DNA of 64,000 nt from Flavobacteriales bacterium. Its GTDB lineage: Bacteria > Bacteroidota > Bacteroidia > Flavobacteriales_D > Sanyastnellaceae. How positions within the stretch are numbered: position 1 is the first letter of the stretch; each line of letters opens with the position of its first letter. The notes below the pieces were generated by a model. The model was given only the letters and a program-made list of their open reading frames with translations, did not search any database and was not told where the DNA came from. The stretch covers positions 248,001 through 312,000 of the forward strand of contig JAKVAX010000002.1 in assembly GCA_022447625.1 (NCBI GenBank). The letters are read 5' to 3'. Made by a program: the position numbers and the translations under genes. Positions 53,012-60,995 of the stretch are shown in pieces.

Positions 53012-54406
53012 CTATTCAATGACTTCAACTACCATGGGTTCTTCACCCTTCTTCTTGATGACTGGTTGGTAGTAGGTGACGGTCTCGCCAGTTTCCGGAT
53101 CGATCATTAAAAGCGGACGAAGATCTACGATTTCGTAATCAGCGAGCTCTTTTGGTCCTTGCATCGGCAGGGTCTGCTGATCAAAGGTTTGATGATTCGT
53201 CAGTAGAATCCGGTCTTCCGTGAATGACCAATATTCTTCTCCGCTTCTCATGGTTGGTGACCATCCACCTTCTGTACGAATGGTAGAGGCAAAGCGATCA
53301 ACGACGTATGGTGGCGGATCTCCAACCCAGAGGTCAGGATCGTTCAAGTCAAAATTCTGCATCATGCGCACGTCTTCGAAGATCCACTCTCCTACGCCAT
53401 TGGCTTTGAACTTGGCACCACCAGGGACATAGGCCCAGTTGCTCAGCTTTACAACGCTTCTTCCGGCGTCAACTTGCACGGTACGTCCTGTCTGAGAATA
53501 AATACCGTCCAGGTGAACAATTCCTCCATTCTGTTCTGCGTGAATAAGTGCTTTCGTGAAGAGCGTATCAAAAGGATGCTCAATATGAATGTTCCGCATG
53601 AATAGGTAGGTACAGGTTGTTGAATTGCGATCATGGTAATCGACGCTGTATCGCGGTGCCAGTCCTTCAAATACTGTGTTCGTTACACTCAAGCTGTTTG
53701 AGCCATAATTGCGAATGCAGGCATGGGCGTGCAGCTCACTAAAGAAGCGACAACCATCAACAGTAACCATATTGGATTGAGAATTTGAGCCGGTCGCATC
53801 GCGCAGGTATTTGCTTTCTCCTGTCATCGGGTCTCCTTGTGCTGATCGCACGAGAAGCTGCTCTACTTTTTGGCGGGTAAACTGACAATTCACCACACGG
53901 GCCATAAGGCAGAAAACAAGGTCTACACCTCGGTTTCCAGAGACGAATTCACAGTTGCTGATCTCGCTATTCAACGTGGCGGCCAAACGGAGTTGTGTAT
54001 CGCCACCTTCGAAGCTCAAATCACGCACAACAAGCTTGTCCATTTTCACTAGAGCTTCCTCCACATCAGCGTCGCGATCGGCTTTTGGGGTGAGCAGATC
54101 GAATTTGAGTCCTACAGCCTTAATCGTGGCGTGATTTCCATCGATCATGGTTCGTCTGCGGTTGCGCTTAGAGTAGAACACTGTCTTCTGAAAGAGGTAT
54201 TGGCCGGGCATGAGTTCGATGACCACATTCAGCTCCTTCTTTGGGATGGCGTCAAACATGGCCTGGAAGGCCTCATCGTCCGGTAAACCGTCGTCAATCA
54301 CGGCACCGAAGTCTTCTGGCTTCAGTAAGATGGCTTCCGCCTGAAAAGGCGAAAGAAGGGCCAAAGAAAGGGTGCAAAAGAGGAAGTAGTGCATTGAAAG
54401 TTTCAT
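53012..54406 (-). CDS. Secreted right-handed beta-helix protein
   Basis: The 464-residue protein starts at the ATG at 54406, which gives a signal peptide (MKLSMHYFLFCTLSLALLSP then FQAEA); 49 in-frame upstream residues have no such character. It opens PEDFGAVIDDGLPDDEAFQA, the usual start of pectate-lyase-like superhelix proteins, and shows stacked beta-strand repeats (ISNCEFVSGNRGVDLVFCLM; VTVDGCRFFS; LSVTNTVFEG). Many such proteins bind or cut polysaccharides, but no catalytic residues could be placed and the fold alone does not prove an enzyme. It is single, between a terminator and a divergent adhesin gene. Confidence 0.85.
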   Translation of the reverse strand: MKLSMHYFLFCTLSLALLSPFQAEAILLKPEDFGAVIDDGLPDDEAFQAMFDAIPKKELNVVIELMPGQYLFQKTVFYSKRNRRRTMIDGNHATIKAVGLKFDLLTPKADRDADVEEALVKMDKLVVRDLSFEGGDTQLRLAATLNSEISNCEFVSGNRGVDLVFCLMARVVNCQFTRQKVEQLLVRSAQGDPMTGESKYLRDATGSNSQSNMVTVDGCRFFSELHAHACIRNYGSNSLSVTNTVFEGLAPRYSVDYHDRNSTTCTYLFMRNIHIEHPFDTLFTKALIHAEQNGGIVHLDGIYSQTGRTVQVDAGRSVVKLSNWAYVPGGAKFKANGVGEWIFEDVRMMQNFDLNDPDLWVGDPPPYVVDRFASTIRTEGGWSPTMRSGEEYWSFTEDRILLTNHQTFDQQTLPMQGPKELADYEIVDLRPLLMIDPETGETVTYYQPVIKKKGEEPMVVEVIE

Positions 54407-54651
54407 GCTTTTTCGAGGTTTAGATACTCCTACAAGAGCAAGTTGAGTGCCATTTATTCGCCGAAGCTTCCCTACCGCTCGTCGTTGAAGTCGTTCTGAC
54501 AGTCGATTTATTCCACTCCTGCAAGCGTTCGGCACGTATTCGGACAAGTGCAACGCTCGATTCCTACGGTATAGTAAGACATCGGCCTACTACAAAGCCA
54601 TAGACCTCTATAGAGATTTGTACACGCTGTATTAAGAAAAGACAGAAACGA

Positions 54652-57009
54652 ATGAAAACCTCTCTTATTCGCCACATCGTGATCATTGCCGCCCTGGTAT
54701 TCGGCGCTAGCCAAGTACAAGGCCAAATGATCATTGCCGACTTAAGCGGTCCGTCAGAGAACCTCATCAATGAGGAAGTCTGCTTTGACCTCACCGCTTG
54801 GAACACCGGAGATATCGGTTACCAGCCGTATATCCGACTTTCCCTCCCACCGGAAATGCCCGCCTCTTCATTGAGCGTGTCGTTTCTGGATAATCCCATC
54901 TCGAGCATTATTGAGGTAGGAACTTTCGCGGGTGATCCCTTGGAAGACCCGAACCTCATTGTGGAAGATCCGAACCATTTGATTAATGGTCAGGTTGGAA
55001 ACACCTTGGTCATCGTCAACCTACCTGTAGGTTCGTTGATCGCAGGTGGTGTCAACGTGGAAGTGGAATTATGTGTCCGTATCAATGGAGATGGAGTAGC
55101 AGTTGGCTCTCCAATCCAGTTGGAAGCACAGCCTGTGTATCGTTACGGAGACACCCCGACGGGAACGAATGGTTCTATTGCAGGTGCGGTATACTCAGCA
55201 ACGGTTACACCTACGCTTTATTCAATCTCCCATGTGGTGAATCAAGGAGATGTATTAACTGGAAACTGTGTTCCATTGGAGTACAGCGTGAACGTTAACA
55301 TCGCCGAGCAGGAGATTGTAACAGGTCTTGATATTACAGCCGATCTCCCAAGTGGGATCAATTACATTGACGTACTCGCCGTGACACCTGGATGTGTCGT
55401 GATCTCTGAACCGCCTACGGATTCAAATGGTCAGCTCCTAGTGACATGTAACAACGCGAATGGTACGGAAGATCCGGTCGATGTAGAGGTAACATACTTC
55501 GCTTATTTAGGAGATGTACTCGACCAGAACAGCTGTGACAGTAGTTATTATGTGAGTCAAGCCGCGGTAGCTTCGAATGAGGTGCCGTCACAGATTGACA
55601 ATGCCATTGTTACGGGTTACCATATCCTCTTTGATCCAGTAAATCCATCGACCAACATTTGGCCTGGAGAGACTGTAATTTTGGGGCTTCAGTACCAAGT
55701 AGCAGAACACGTAGAAGGAATCGACAGCCTCTGGGTTGATTTGATCATTCCTGATGGATTGGCTTACCTAGGTAATGCGACCGTAGAAGGATTGCCATTG
55801 ACTGCGGCCTCGGTGACAGATCTTGGTGACGGACGAACTGCGGTGTCATTCAACCTTCATGATACCTTTGGAGCAGATGTGCAGCCTTGTGAAGTGGGTC
55901 AGTTCCTCTTCGAGGCGGAAATCTTAGAGACCTACTTTGGTGGAGATTACTTGACAGCACGTGACCGATTATATGCCTCTGGTTTTGCTAGCTACTCTCT
56001 AGTGAATGGCGTGGAAGGGTGTGTGCGTCCTGTGGCCACCGGTTACAACTTACCTCCAGCAGAAGTAGTTAAAGAACTGATTAGTAGTCCGGCGAATGGC
56101 TTTGGCTATGTTCCTGGTGAGCAGGTAGTTTACCGGCTTGAAATGACCATTCCGTCAGGTGATTCGAAAGATGTCATTTTCGAAGACCTCTTCCCGGTGC
56201 CAGTGCATGATGTGAACGATCTAAACTTGACTTTTGGAACGGACATTACTCACTCACCAACTGATAATATTGGAGCGACTCCATTGAGTATCTCTATTGA
56301 TTCGGATAAGAACAGTTTGACCATTGATTGGGGCTCTATCACAGGAGTCAGTAACGGTACTCCAACGGTTATCGCGGTTGATATTGCCATACCGATTACC
56401 TCAGAACCTTTCGCCGATGGTCTGGTTCACACCAACTTCGGAAGATTCTACAGTAACAACAGTCTCTTGGAGGCCAGTGTGGATGTCGATCTAACAACGA
56501 TTAATGTAGGGGCACCTGAGTTGATCATGTTCAAGGGTATTCTTGAAACCGATCAGCCTGATGCGGAATTGGCTCCGGTCATGGTTCCTGTGAATGCGAA
56601 TGCCACAAACATTGATGCATGGGATTACGTGACCTACCAAATCACATTGACAAATGCCGGTTTGGCACCTGCGTACGATGTCATTGTGACTGACTTCCCG
56701 CCATTCCCTGAACTGGGTAACTGTGTGTTGGAGAGTGTGAAAAACGGTGAGGGAGATGATCTTCCTTATGCGGGTTCCCTCTTTACCATTGGGTTGGTAC
56801 TTGATTCCATTCCAAAAGCAGAGCCAGGTTCCGAAGTACACCGTGTGTACATCGACTATGAATGTCGAGTACAGGATGAAATCAGTGCCGGTGATTACGC
56901 AACGAATACAGCAGAGGCCACTTGGGCAGCTGTTCCAGGTGAACAGAACTCTTCAACCCGATTACGGAAAGTGCACAGCTCTTCTTTGCTGAGCCGCGCA
57001 TTGAAATGA
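54652..57009 (+). CDS. N-terminal part of frameshifted T9SS adhesin with DUF11-like repeats
   Basis: The 785-residue ORF has a signal peptide (IIAALVFGASQVQGQ) and several DUF11/CARDB-like beta domains of about 130 residues, with recurrent ITADLPSGINYIDVL, VDLIIPDGLAYLG and YQITLTNAGLAPAYDVIVTD. Its last 13 or so residues (RLRKVHSSSLLSRALK) are the wrong frame. If one base is inserted near 56949, EQN continues as LFNPITESAQLFFAEPRIEM and runs into the next ORF. The current end falls in an ATGA overlap with 57006, which mimics translational coupling. The full protein would be about 1800 residues. Confidence 0.85.
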   Translation: MKTSLIRHIVIIAALVFGASQVQGQMIIADLSGPSENLINEEVCFDLTAWNTGDIGYQPYIRLSLPPEMPASSLSVSFLDNPISSIIEVGTFAGDPLEDPNLIVEDPNHLINGQVGNTLVIVNLPVGSLIAGGVNVEVELCVRINGDGVAVGSPIQLEAQPVYRYGDTPTGTNGSIAGAVYSATVTPTLYSISHVVNQGDVLTGNCVPLEYSVNVNIAEQEIVTGLDITADLPSGINYIDVLAVTPGCVVISEPPTDSNGQLLVTCNNANGTEDPVDVEVTYFAYLGDVLDQNSCDSSYYVSQAAVASNEVPSQIDNAIVTGYHILFDPVNPSTNIWPGETVILGLQYQVAEHVEGIDSLWVDLIIPDGLAYLGNATVEGLPLTAASVTDLGDGRTAVSFNLHDTFGADVQPCEVGQFLFEAEILETYFGGDYLTARDRLYASGFASYSLVNGVEGCVRPVATGYNLPPAEVVKELISSPANGFGYVPGEQVVYRLEMTIPSGDSKDVIFEDLFPVPVHDVNDLNLTFGTDITHSPTDNIGATPLSISIDSDKNSLTIDWGSITGVSNGTPTVIAVDIAIPITSEPFADGLVHTNFGRFYSNNSLLEASVDVDLTTINVGAPELIMFKGILETDQPDAELAPVMVPVNANATNIDAWDYVTYQITLTNAGLAPAYDVIVTDFPPFPELGNCVLESVKNGEGDDLPYAGSLFTIGLVLDSIPKAEPGSEVHRVYIDYECRVQDEISAGDYATNTAEATWAAVPGEQNSSTRLRKVHSSSLLSRALK

Positions 57010-60000
57010 ATGTATTAGACATTACACCAGGTTACCAAGCACCAGCAGGTGTTCAAGTAGGTGAGTTGGTTGAGATGGAAGTACGCGTAGAGATTCCAGA
57101 AGGATTTATGCGTGATGCCACGATTCAAGTAACTCTTCCTGAGGGAATGAGTCTGGAAGAGATCACGAACTACGAGCACCCGGATGATATGTACTTCTCA
57201 GCTGGTTCTTCGACGCAGGTTTACAACGCCATTACGGTGGAGGCGCTTGGTCAAGGAGAAGAAAATGAAGGACGTGTCATTACCATGTACACGGGTGATA
57301 TTGATAATGGGTCTTCAGACAACGATGAAGCAGAATACCTCACGTTAGGTTTCACTGCCACAGTTTTGAACTCTGAAGTTAATCAAAATGGGTACCTACT
57401 GTCCACCCTCGGAACCATTGAGTATTTGAGTCCGATTAATGGCAGTTACACTACAGAGTATGACAACGCCAACCTCGAACTGCGCGAGCCTGAGCTGGAC
57501 GTTTCGATTGAATTCTTCGAGCCGGAACTCCTTCCAGGAGGGCAGACCTTCGTGACGATTACCATCGAACACGCAGAATCTTCACTCGGACATGCCTACA
57601 ACGTAGACATCGTGAACGACCTTCCACTTGGTCTGCAGTTCGTGAATGGATCGTTCCTTTCAGAATGTGAGGAGCTATTGACCGCACCTCCTACGAACAG
57701 TTTCGGTTCGATCACGTGTGAATGGGATAGTATTCCATTGGGCGTAACCTGTGAGCTTGTTTACAGCGTGCAGGTGGTGAATGGGTACCCTCCGTGTACT
57801 GAAGCGGTGAATGACATTGAGCTTCGTTACACCAGTGGTTTTGAAGCCCATTATGATACCCTGACCTATGGTCCGGTGAACAGTTTAGGTGTTCGTCGTA
57901 CGGGTGATCCAACAGATATTGGAGGAGACCTCAATGATCATTTGTCTATTGATTCTTCAGTGCTAGATGTTGTGTCTGGTACATTGAATCAGCCAATCAT
58001 TGTGGGTAATGATGAATTCTGCGCTGGCGCGGAATTGAATATCCAAATTCCTGAATACGCAGGAACATTTGTTGAGTATCACTGGGAAGGACCAGGAGTA
58101 CCTGACGGATACAACTCAAATCAATTGATTCTTCCAAACCCTGTTCCGGATGATTCTGGTGAATACACCGTATACATCCAAGTAGGTCAGTGTTTGAGCC
58201 CAATTTCAGATCCATTCCAAGTCAACGTTCTTGAGAATCCTTCAGTGGTGTTTGAAGACGTAAATGTGCCTTGTATATCTGGAGTCGACGACTTAATTCT
58301 TGAAGCTGATGTGAGCGGTGGAGTTGGACCTTATGACTTCGTTTGGAGTGGACCAAACTTCTTGTCGTCAGACAGTCTAGCGGTTATTGAAAATGCCAGT
58401 GAGGACAATACTGGAGTATATAGTCTGATTGTCACAGATAGTCAAGGTTGTTCTTCCGTTGAACAAATGGCGCAGGTGAGTATCAGTACGGCACCACCGA
58501 CACCTGAAATTGAAAACGGAGTGGAGCTTTGTGAAGGCTTGAATTTCCAGTTAGACTGTAATGTGTATCCTGGAGCCGAAGGTTACCATTGGATGACACC
58601 AAATGGCGAAGTCATTACTGATACGCCTTTCCTCACTGTCTCCGGAGCCGATCCTTTAGCTTCTGGTGAATATACCGTGTTCGTTCAATTTGAAGAATGC
58701 GCAACTGATCCATCGTTTAGTGTGGAGGCGATTGTTCATCCTACACCTGAACTTCCCGAAATCATTGCGAACTCGATTGAGCTCTGTTCAGGAGAAGACC
58801 TTGTGCTGACCACCGATGCGGAAGGCGATCTCTTCACATGGAGTGGGCCTGACGGATACGAATTCTCTGGTTCAACAGCGAACCCACCATTTATTGTAGA
58901 CATTGACCTTCTCGAAGCTGGTACTTACGAATTGACTGTAACTGACGGCATCTGTTCTTCAGAGACCGCAGAGATCGATATTATCGTCAATCCAACGCCG
59001 AACGCACCTGGATTGGCAAGTAATAGCCCATTGTGTGTGGGTGATCTCCTCTTGTTAACGACCTCAAGTAATGCAAGTGCCTATGAATGGACACTTCCAG
59101 ACAACAGCACAGAAACAACGAGCAGTGGTTCATTGACAATTCAAGAAACCACAGTGACCGATGCCGGTGATTACTTGTTGTCTGTATTCGATGGCAACTG
59201 TTGGAGTGAACCATCACCAATTGAAAACGTCCAGGTAGATGTCATTCCATCAGAACAAGCCTACGCAGGAGCAAATGTGGTAGCGTGTCAAGATGAAGCG
59301 GTACTTGTACAAGCTTCGAACGACGAAACACTCACAGGGTTCTGGGAATCACCGGGTCAAACGCTACAGTTAGCGAGTCCGAATAACCAGACAACCGCCG
59401 TTACAGGAGCTCAACAAGGAGAGACATACAACCTGACATGGTCATTGTATACCGATGGTTGTGGTGTGTATTCTGTAGACCAGGTGACGATTTACGCACC
59501 GGTAGATCCAATTGCCAACGACGATGTATTCGAAATGGTCGAGGGAGAGTCTGAAGACGTCTTTGTCATCGAAAATGACGTTCCTGGTCCAGTGGAATAC
59601 ACGATCGAAATCGTTGACTTCCCTGACTACGGTACGGCTCAGGTAGCCGAAAACATATTAATCGAATACCGGCCTGATGTGAACTATGATGGTCCGGATG
59701 AGATCATCTATGAGATGTGTTTGAATGACTGTCCTACGATGTGTGACACAGCTATCGTTCGCATCATGGTCTTTCCATATCTCGCGATTCCAGATATCAT
59801 TACTCCAAACAATGATGGAGCTAACGATATGCTCGTGATTGAGGGTATCGAGCGATTCCCAGATAACGAGATTTACATCTACAACCGATGGGGGCGCAAA
59901 GTCTACTCAACGGAAAACTATAAGAATGATTGGGACGCGACATTCCAAGGAAAGCCGCTGCCTGATGGAACCTATTACTATGTATTCAACAACCGAGCAA

Positions 60001-60044
60001 CAGGCGAAAACCTGGGCACCGGTTACATCACAGTTCATCAATAA
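57006..60044 (+). CDS. C-terminal part of frameshifted T9SS adhesin (type B sorting domain)
   Basis: The 1012-residue ORF has no signal peptide and continues the DUF11-like fold directly (EIPEGFMRDATIQVTLPEG). About five PKD/Ig-like domains with Cys pairs follow (IIVGNDEFCAGAELNI; SNSPLCVGDLLLLTTSSNA), then a cadherin-like repeat (NDDVFEMVEGESEDVFVIEN). The end is a T9SS type B gliding-associated sorting domain (IPDIITPNNDGANDMLVI, IYNRWGRKVYSTENYKNDW, GTYYYVFNNRA). Type B cargo such as SprB is known to need a SprF-like partner, and a PorP/SprF gene follows directly. The start at 57006 is an artefact of the frameshift. Confidence 0.88.
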   Translation: MNVLDITPGYQAPAGVQVGELVEMEVRVEIPEGFMRDATIQVTLPEGMSLEEITNYEHPDDMYFSAGSSTQVYNAITVEALGQGEENEGRVITMYTGDIDNGSSDNDEAEYLTLGFTATVLNSEVNQNGYLLSTLGTIEYLSPINGSYTTEYDNANLELREPELDVSIEFFEPELLPGGQTFVTITIEHAESSLGHAYNVDIVNDLPLGLQFVNGSFLSECEELLTAPPTNSFGSITCEWDSIPLGVTCELVYSVQVVNGYPPCTEAVNDIELRYTSGFEAHYDTLTYGPVNSLGVRRTGDPTDIGGDLNDHLSIDSSVLDVVSGTLNQPIIVGNDEFCAGAELNIQIPEYAGTFVEYHWEGPGVPDGYNSNQLILPNPVPDDSGEYTVYIQVGQCLSPISDPFQVNVLENPSVVFEDVNVPCISGVDDLILEADVSGGVGPYDFVWSGPNFLSSDSLAVIENASEDNTGVYSLIVTDSQGCSSVEQMAQVSISTAPPTPEIENGVELCEGLNFQLDCNVYPGAEGYHWMTPNGEVITDTPFLTVSGADPLASGEYTVFVQFEECATDPSFSVEAIVHPTPELPEIIANSIELCSGEDLVLTTDAEGDLFTWSGPDGYEFSGSTANPPFIVDIDLLEAGTYELTVTDGICSSETAEIDIIVNPTPNAPGLASNSPLCVGDLLLLTTSSNASAYEWTLPDNSTETTSSGSLTIQETTVTDAGDYLLSVFDGNCWSEPSPIENVQVDVIPSEQAYAGANVVACQDEAVLVQASNDETLTGFWESPGQTLQLASPNNQTTAVTGAQQGETYNLTWSLYTDGCGVYSVDQVTIYAPVDPIANDDVFEMVEGESEDVFVIENDVPGPVEYTIEIVDFPDYGTAQVAENILIEYRPDVNYDGPDEIIYEMCLNDCPTMCDTAIVRIMVFPYLAIPDIITPNNDGANDMLVIEGIERFPDNEIYIYNRWGRKVYSTENYKNDWDATFQGKPLPDGTYYYVFNNRATGENLGTGYITVHQ

Positions 60045-60047
60045 GAA

Positions 60048-60992
60048 ATGACGATTATGAAGCCAAAGATGATGATAAGAATGGCCCTTGTGTGCCTGGC
60101 TGTGATGACCGCGTCGCAGACCTTCGCACAACAGAATGCAGGCCATACCCAGTTTCTCTGGAATCAGCTCTCACTGAATCCAGCCTACGCAGGGTCGAAA
60201 AAGTCTCTAGCTACAGGGCTCTCATACCGAGCGCAGTGGTTAGGTATCGAAGGAGCTCCGATGACAGAGAACTTCTTTGTACACAGTCCGCTTTCTCATG
60301 GCCAATTCGGAACAGGATTGAACATTATGCGTGATCGCTTAGGGATCACCAATAATTTGAATGTCCAGGCCTCATTCGCCTACAAGATGAATTTCGATTT
60401 CGGAACCATCTCTGTCGGAATGAGCGGAGTAGTAGACCATACCACCTTGCAATGGACTTCAGTTGACCCGACAGATCAAGTCGACCCGTCAATTCCGTAT
60501 GCGGATGTAAGTCAACTGGATTTCAACGCAGGGTTTGGAATGCATTTCCAACGTGAAGAGATGTTTTTCGGACTCTCCGTTCCACGGCTACTGGAGAACC
60601 AGGTCGGTTACCCAGTACCTGAAACCAACGTGAGTGCGATCCTCTCCGGTCGTCGACATATTCACGCTATTGGGGGTTATATGTGGGAAGCCAACCGCTA
60701 CATCTGGGTTCAGCCCTACTTCATGACCAGGTACGTGGCAGGGGCACCCTTCCAACTTGACCTGGGATGTTTGGTTCAATTTAATAAAACCGTTTGGGTA
60801 GGTGGAAGCTTCCGCTGGAGTGACTCAGTTGATTTCTTGCTCAACTACAATCTCTCAAAACAGCTGAAGCTAGGCTACTCTTTTGATTTCTCGGTTACGA
60901 AGATCCAAGGACATGCCGGTTCGCACGAACTCTACCTCGGCTATGAACTGAGAAAGAAAAAAGACGGATACAATCACCCTCGATTCTTCTAA
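60048..60992 (+). CDS. PorP/SprF family T9SS membrane protein
   Basis: The 314-residue outer membrane protein has a signal peptide (LVCLAVMTASQTFAQ) and the family opening QFLWNQLSLNPAYAGSKKSL, then NIMRDRLGITNN. It ends with the barrel strand (LGYELRKKK). ATG codons at 60048 and 60057 are both possible starts. In flavobacteria SprF-type proteins are needed to move the adjacent type B cargo to the surface. It lies four bases after the adhesin stop and three bases before the next gene, so the three genes form one operon and very likely one secretion/attachment unit. Confidence 0.93.
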   Translation: MTIMKPKMMIRMALVCLAVMTASQTFAQQNAGHTQFLWNQLSLNPAYAGSKKSLATGLSYRAQWLGIEGAPMTENFFVHSPLSHGQFGTGLNIMRDRLGITNNLNVQASFAYKMNFDFGTISVGMSGVVDHTTLQWTSVDPTDQVDPSIPYADVSQLDFNAGFGMHFQREEMFFGLSVPRLLENQVGYPVPETNVSAILSGRRHIHAIGGYMWEANRYIWVQPYFMTRYVAGAPFQLDLGCLVQFNKTVWVGGSFRWSDSVDFLLNYNLSKQLKLGYSFDFSVTKIQGHAGSHELYLGYELRKKKDGYNHPRFF

Positions 60993-60995
60993 GCC

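Noticed and set aside
56943-56965. Programmed frameshift in the adhesin
   Set aside because: No slippery heptamer or following pseudoknot was seen; a lost base is simpler.
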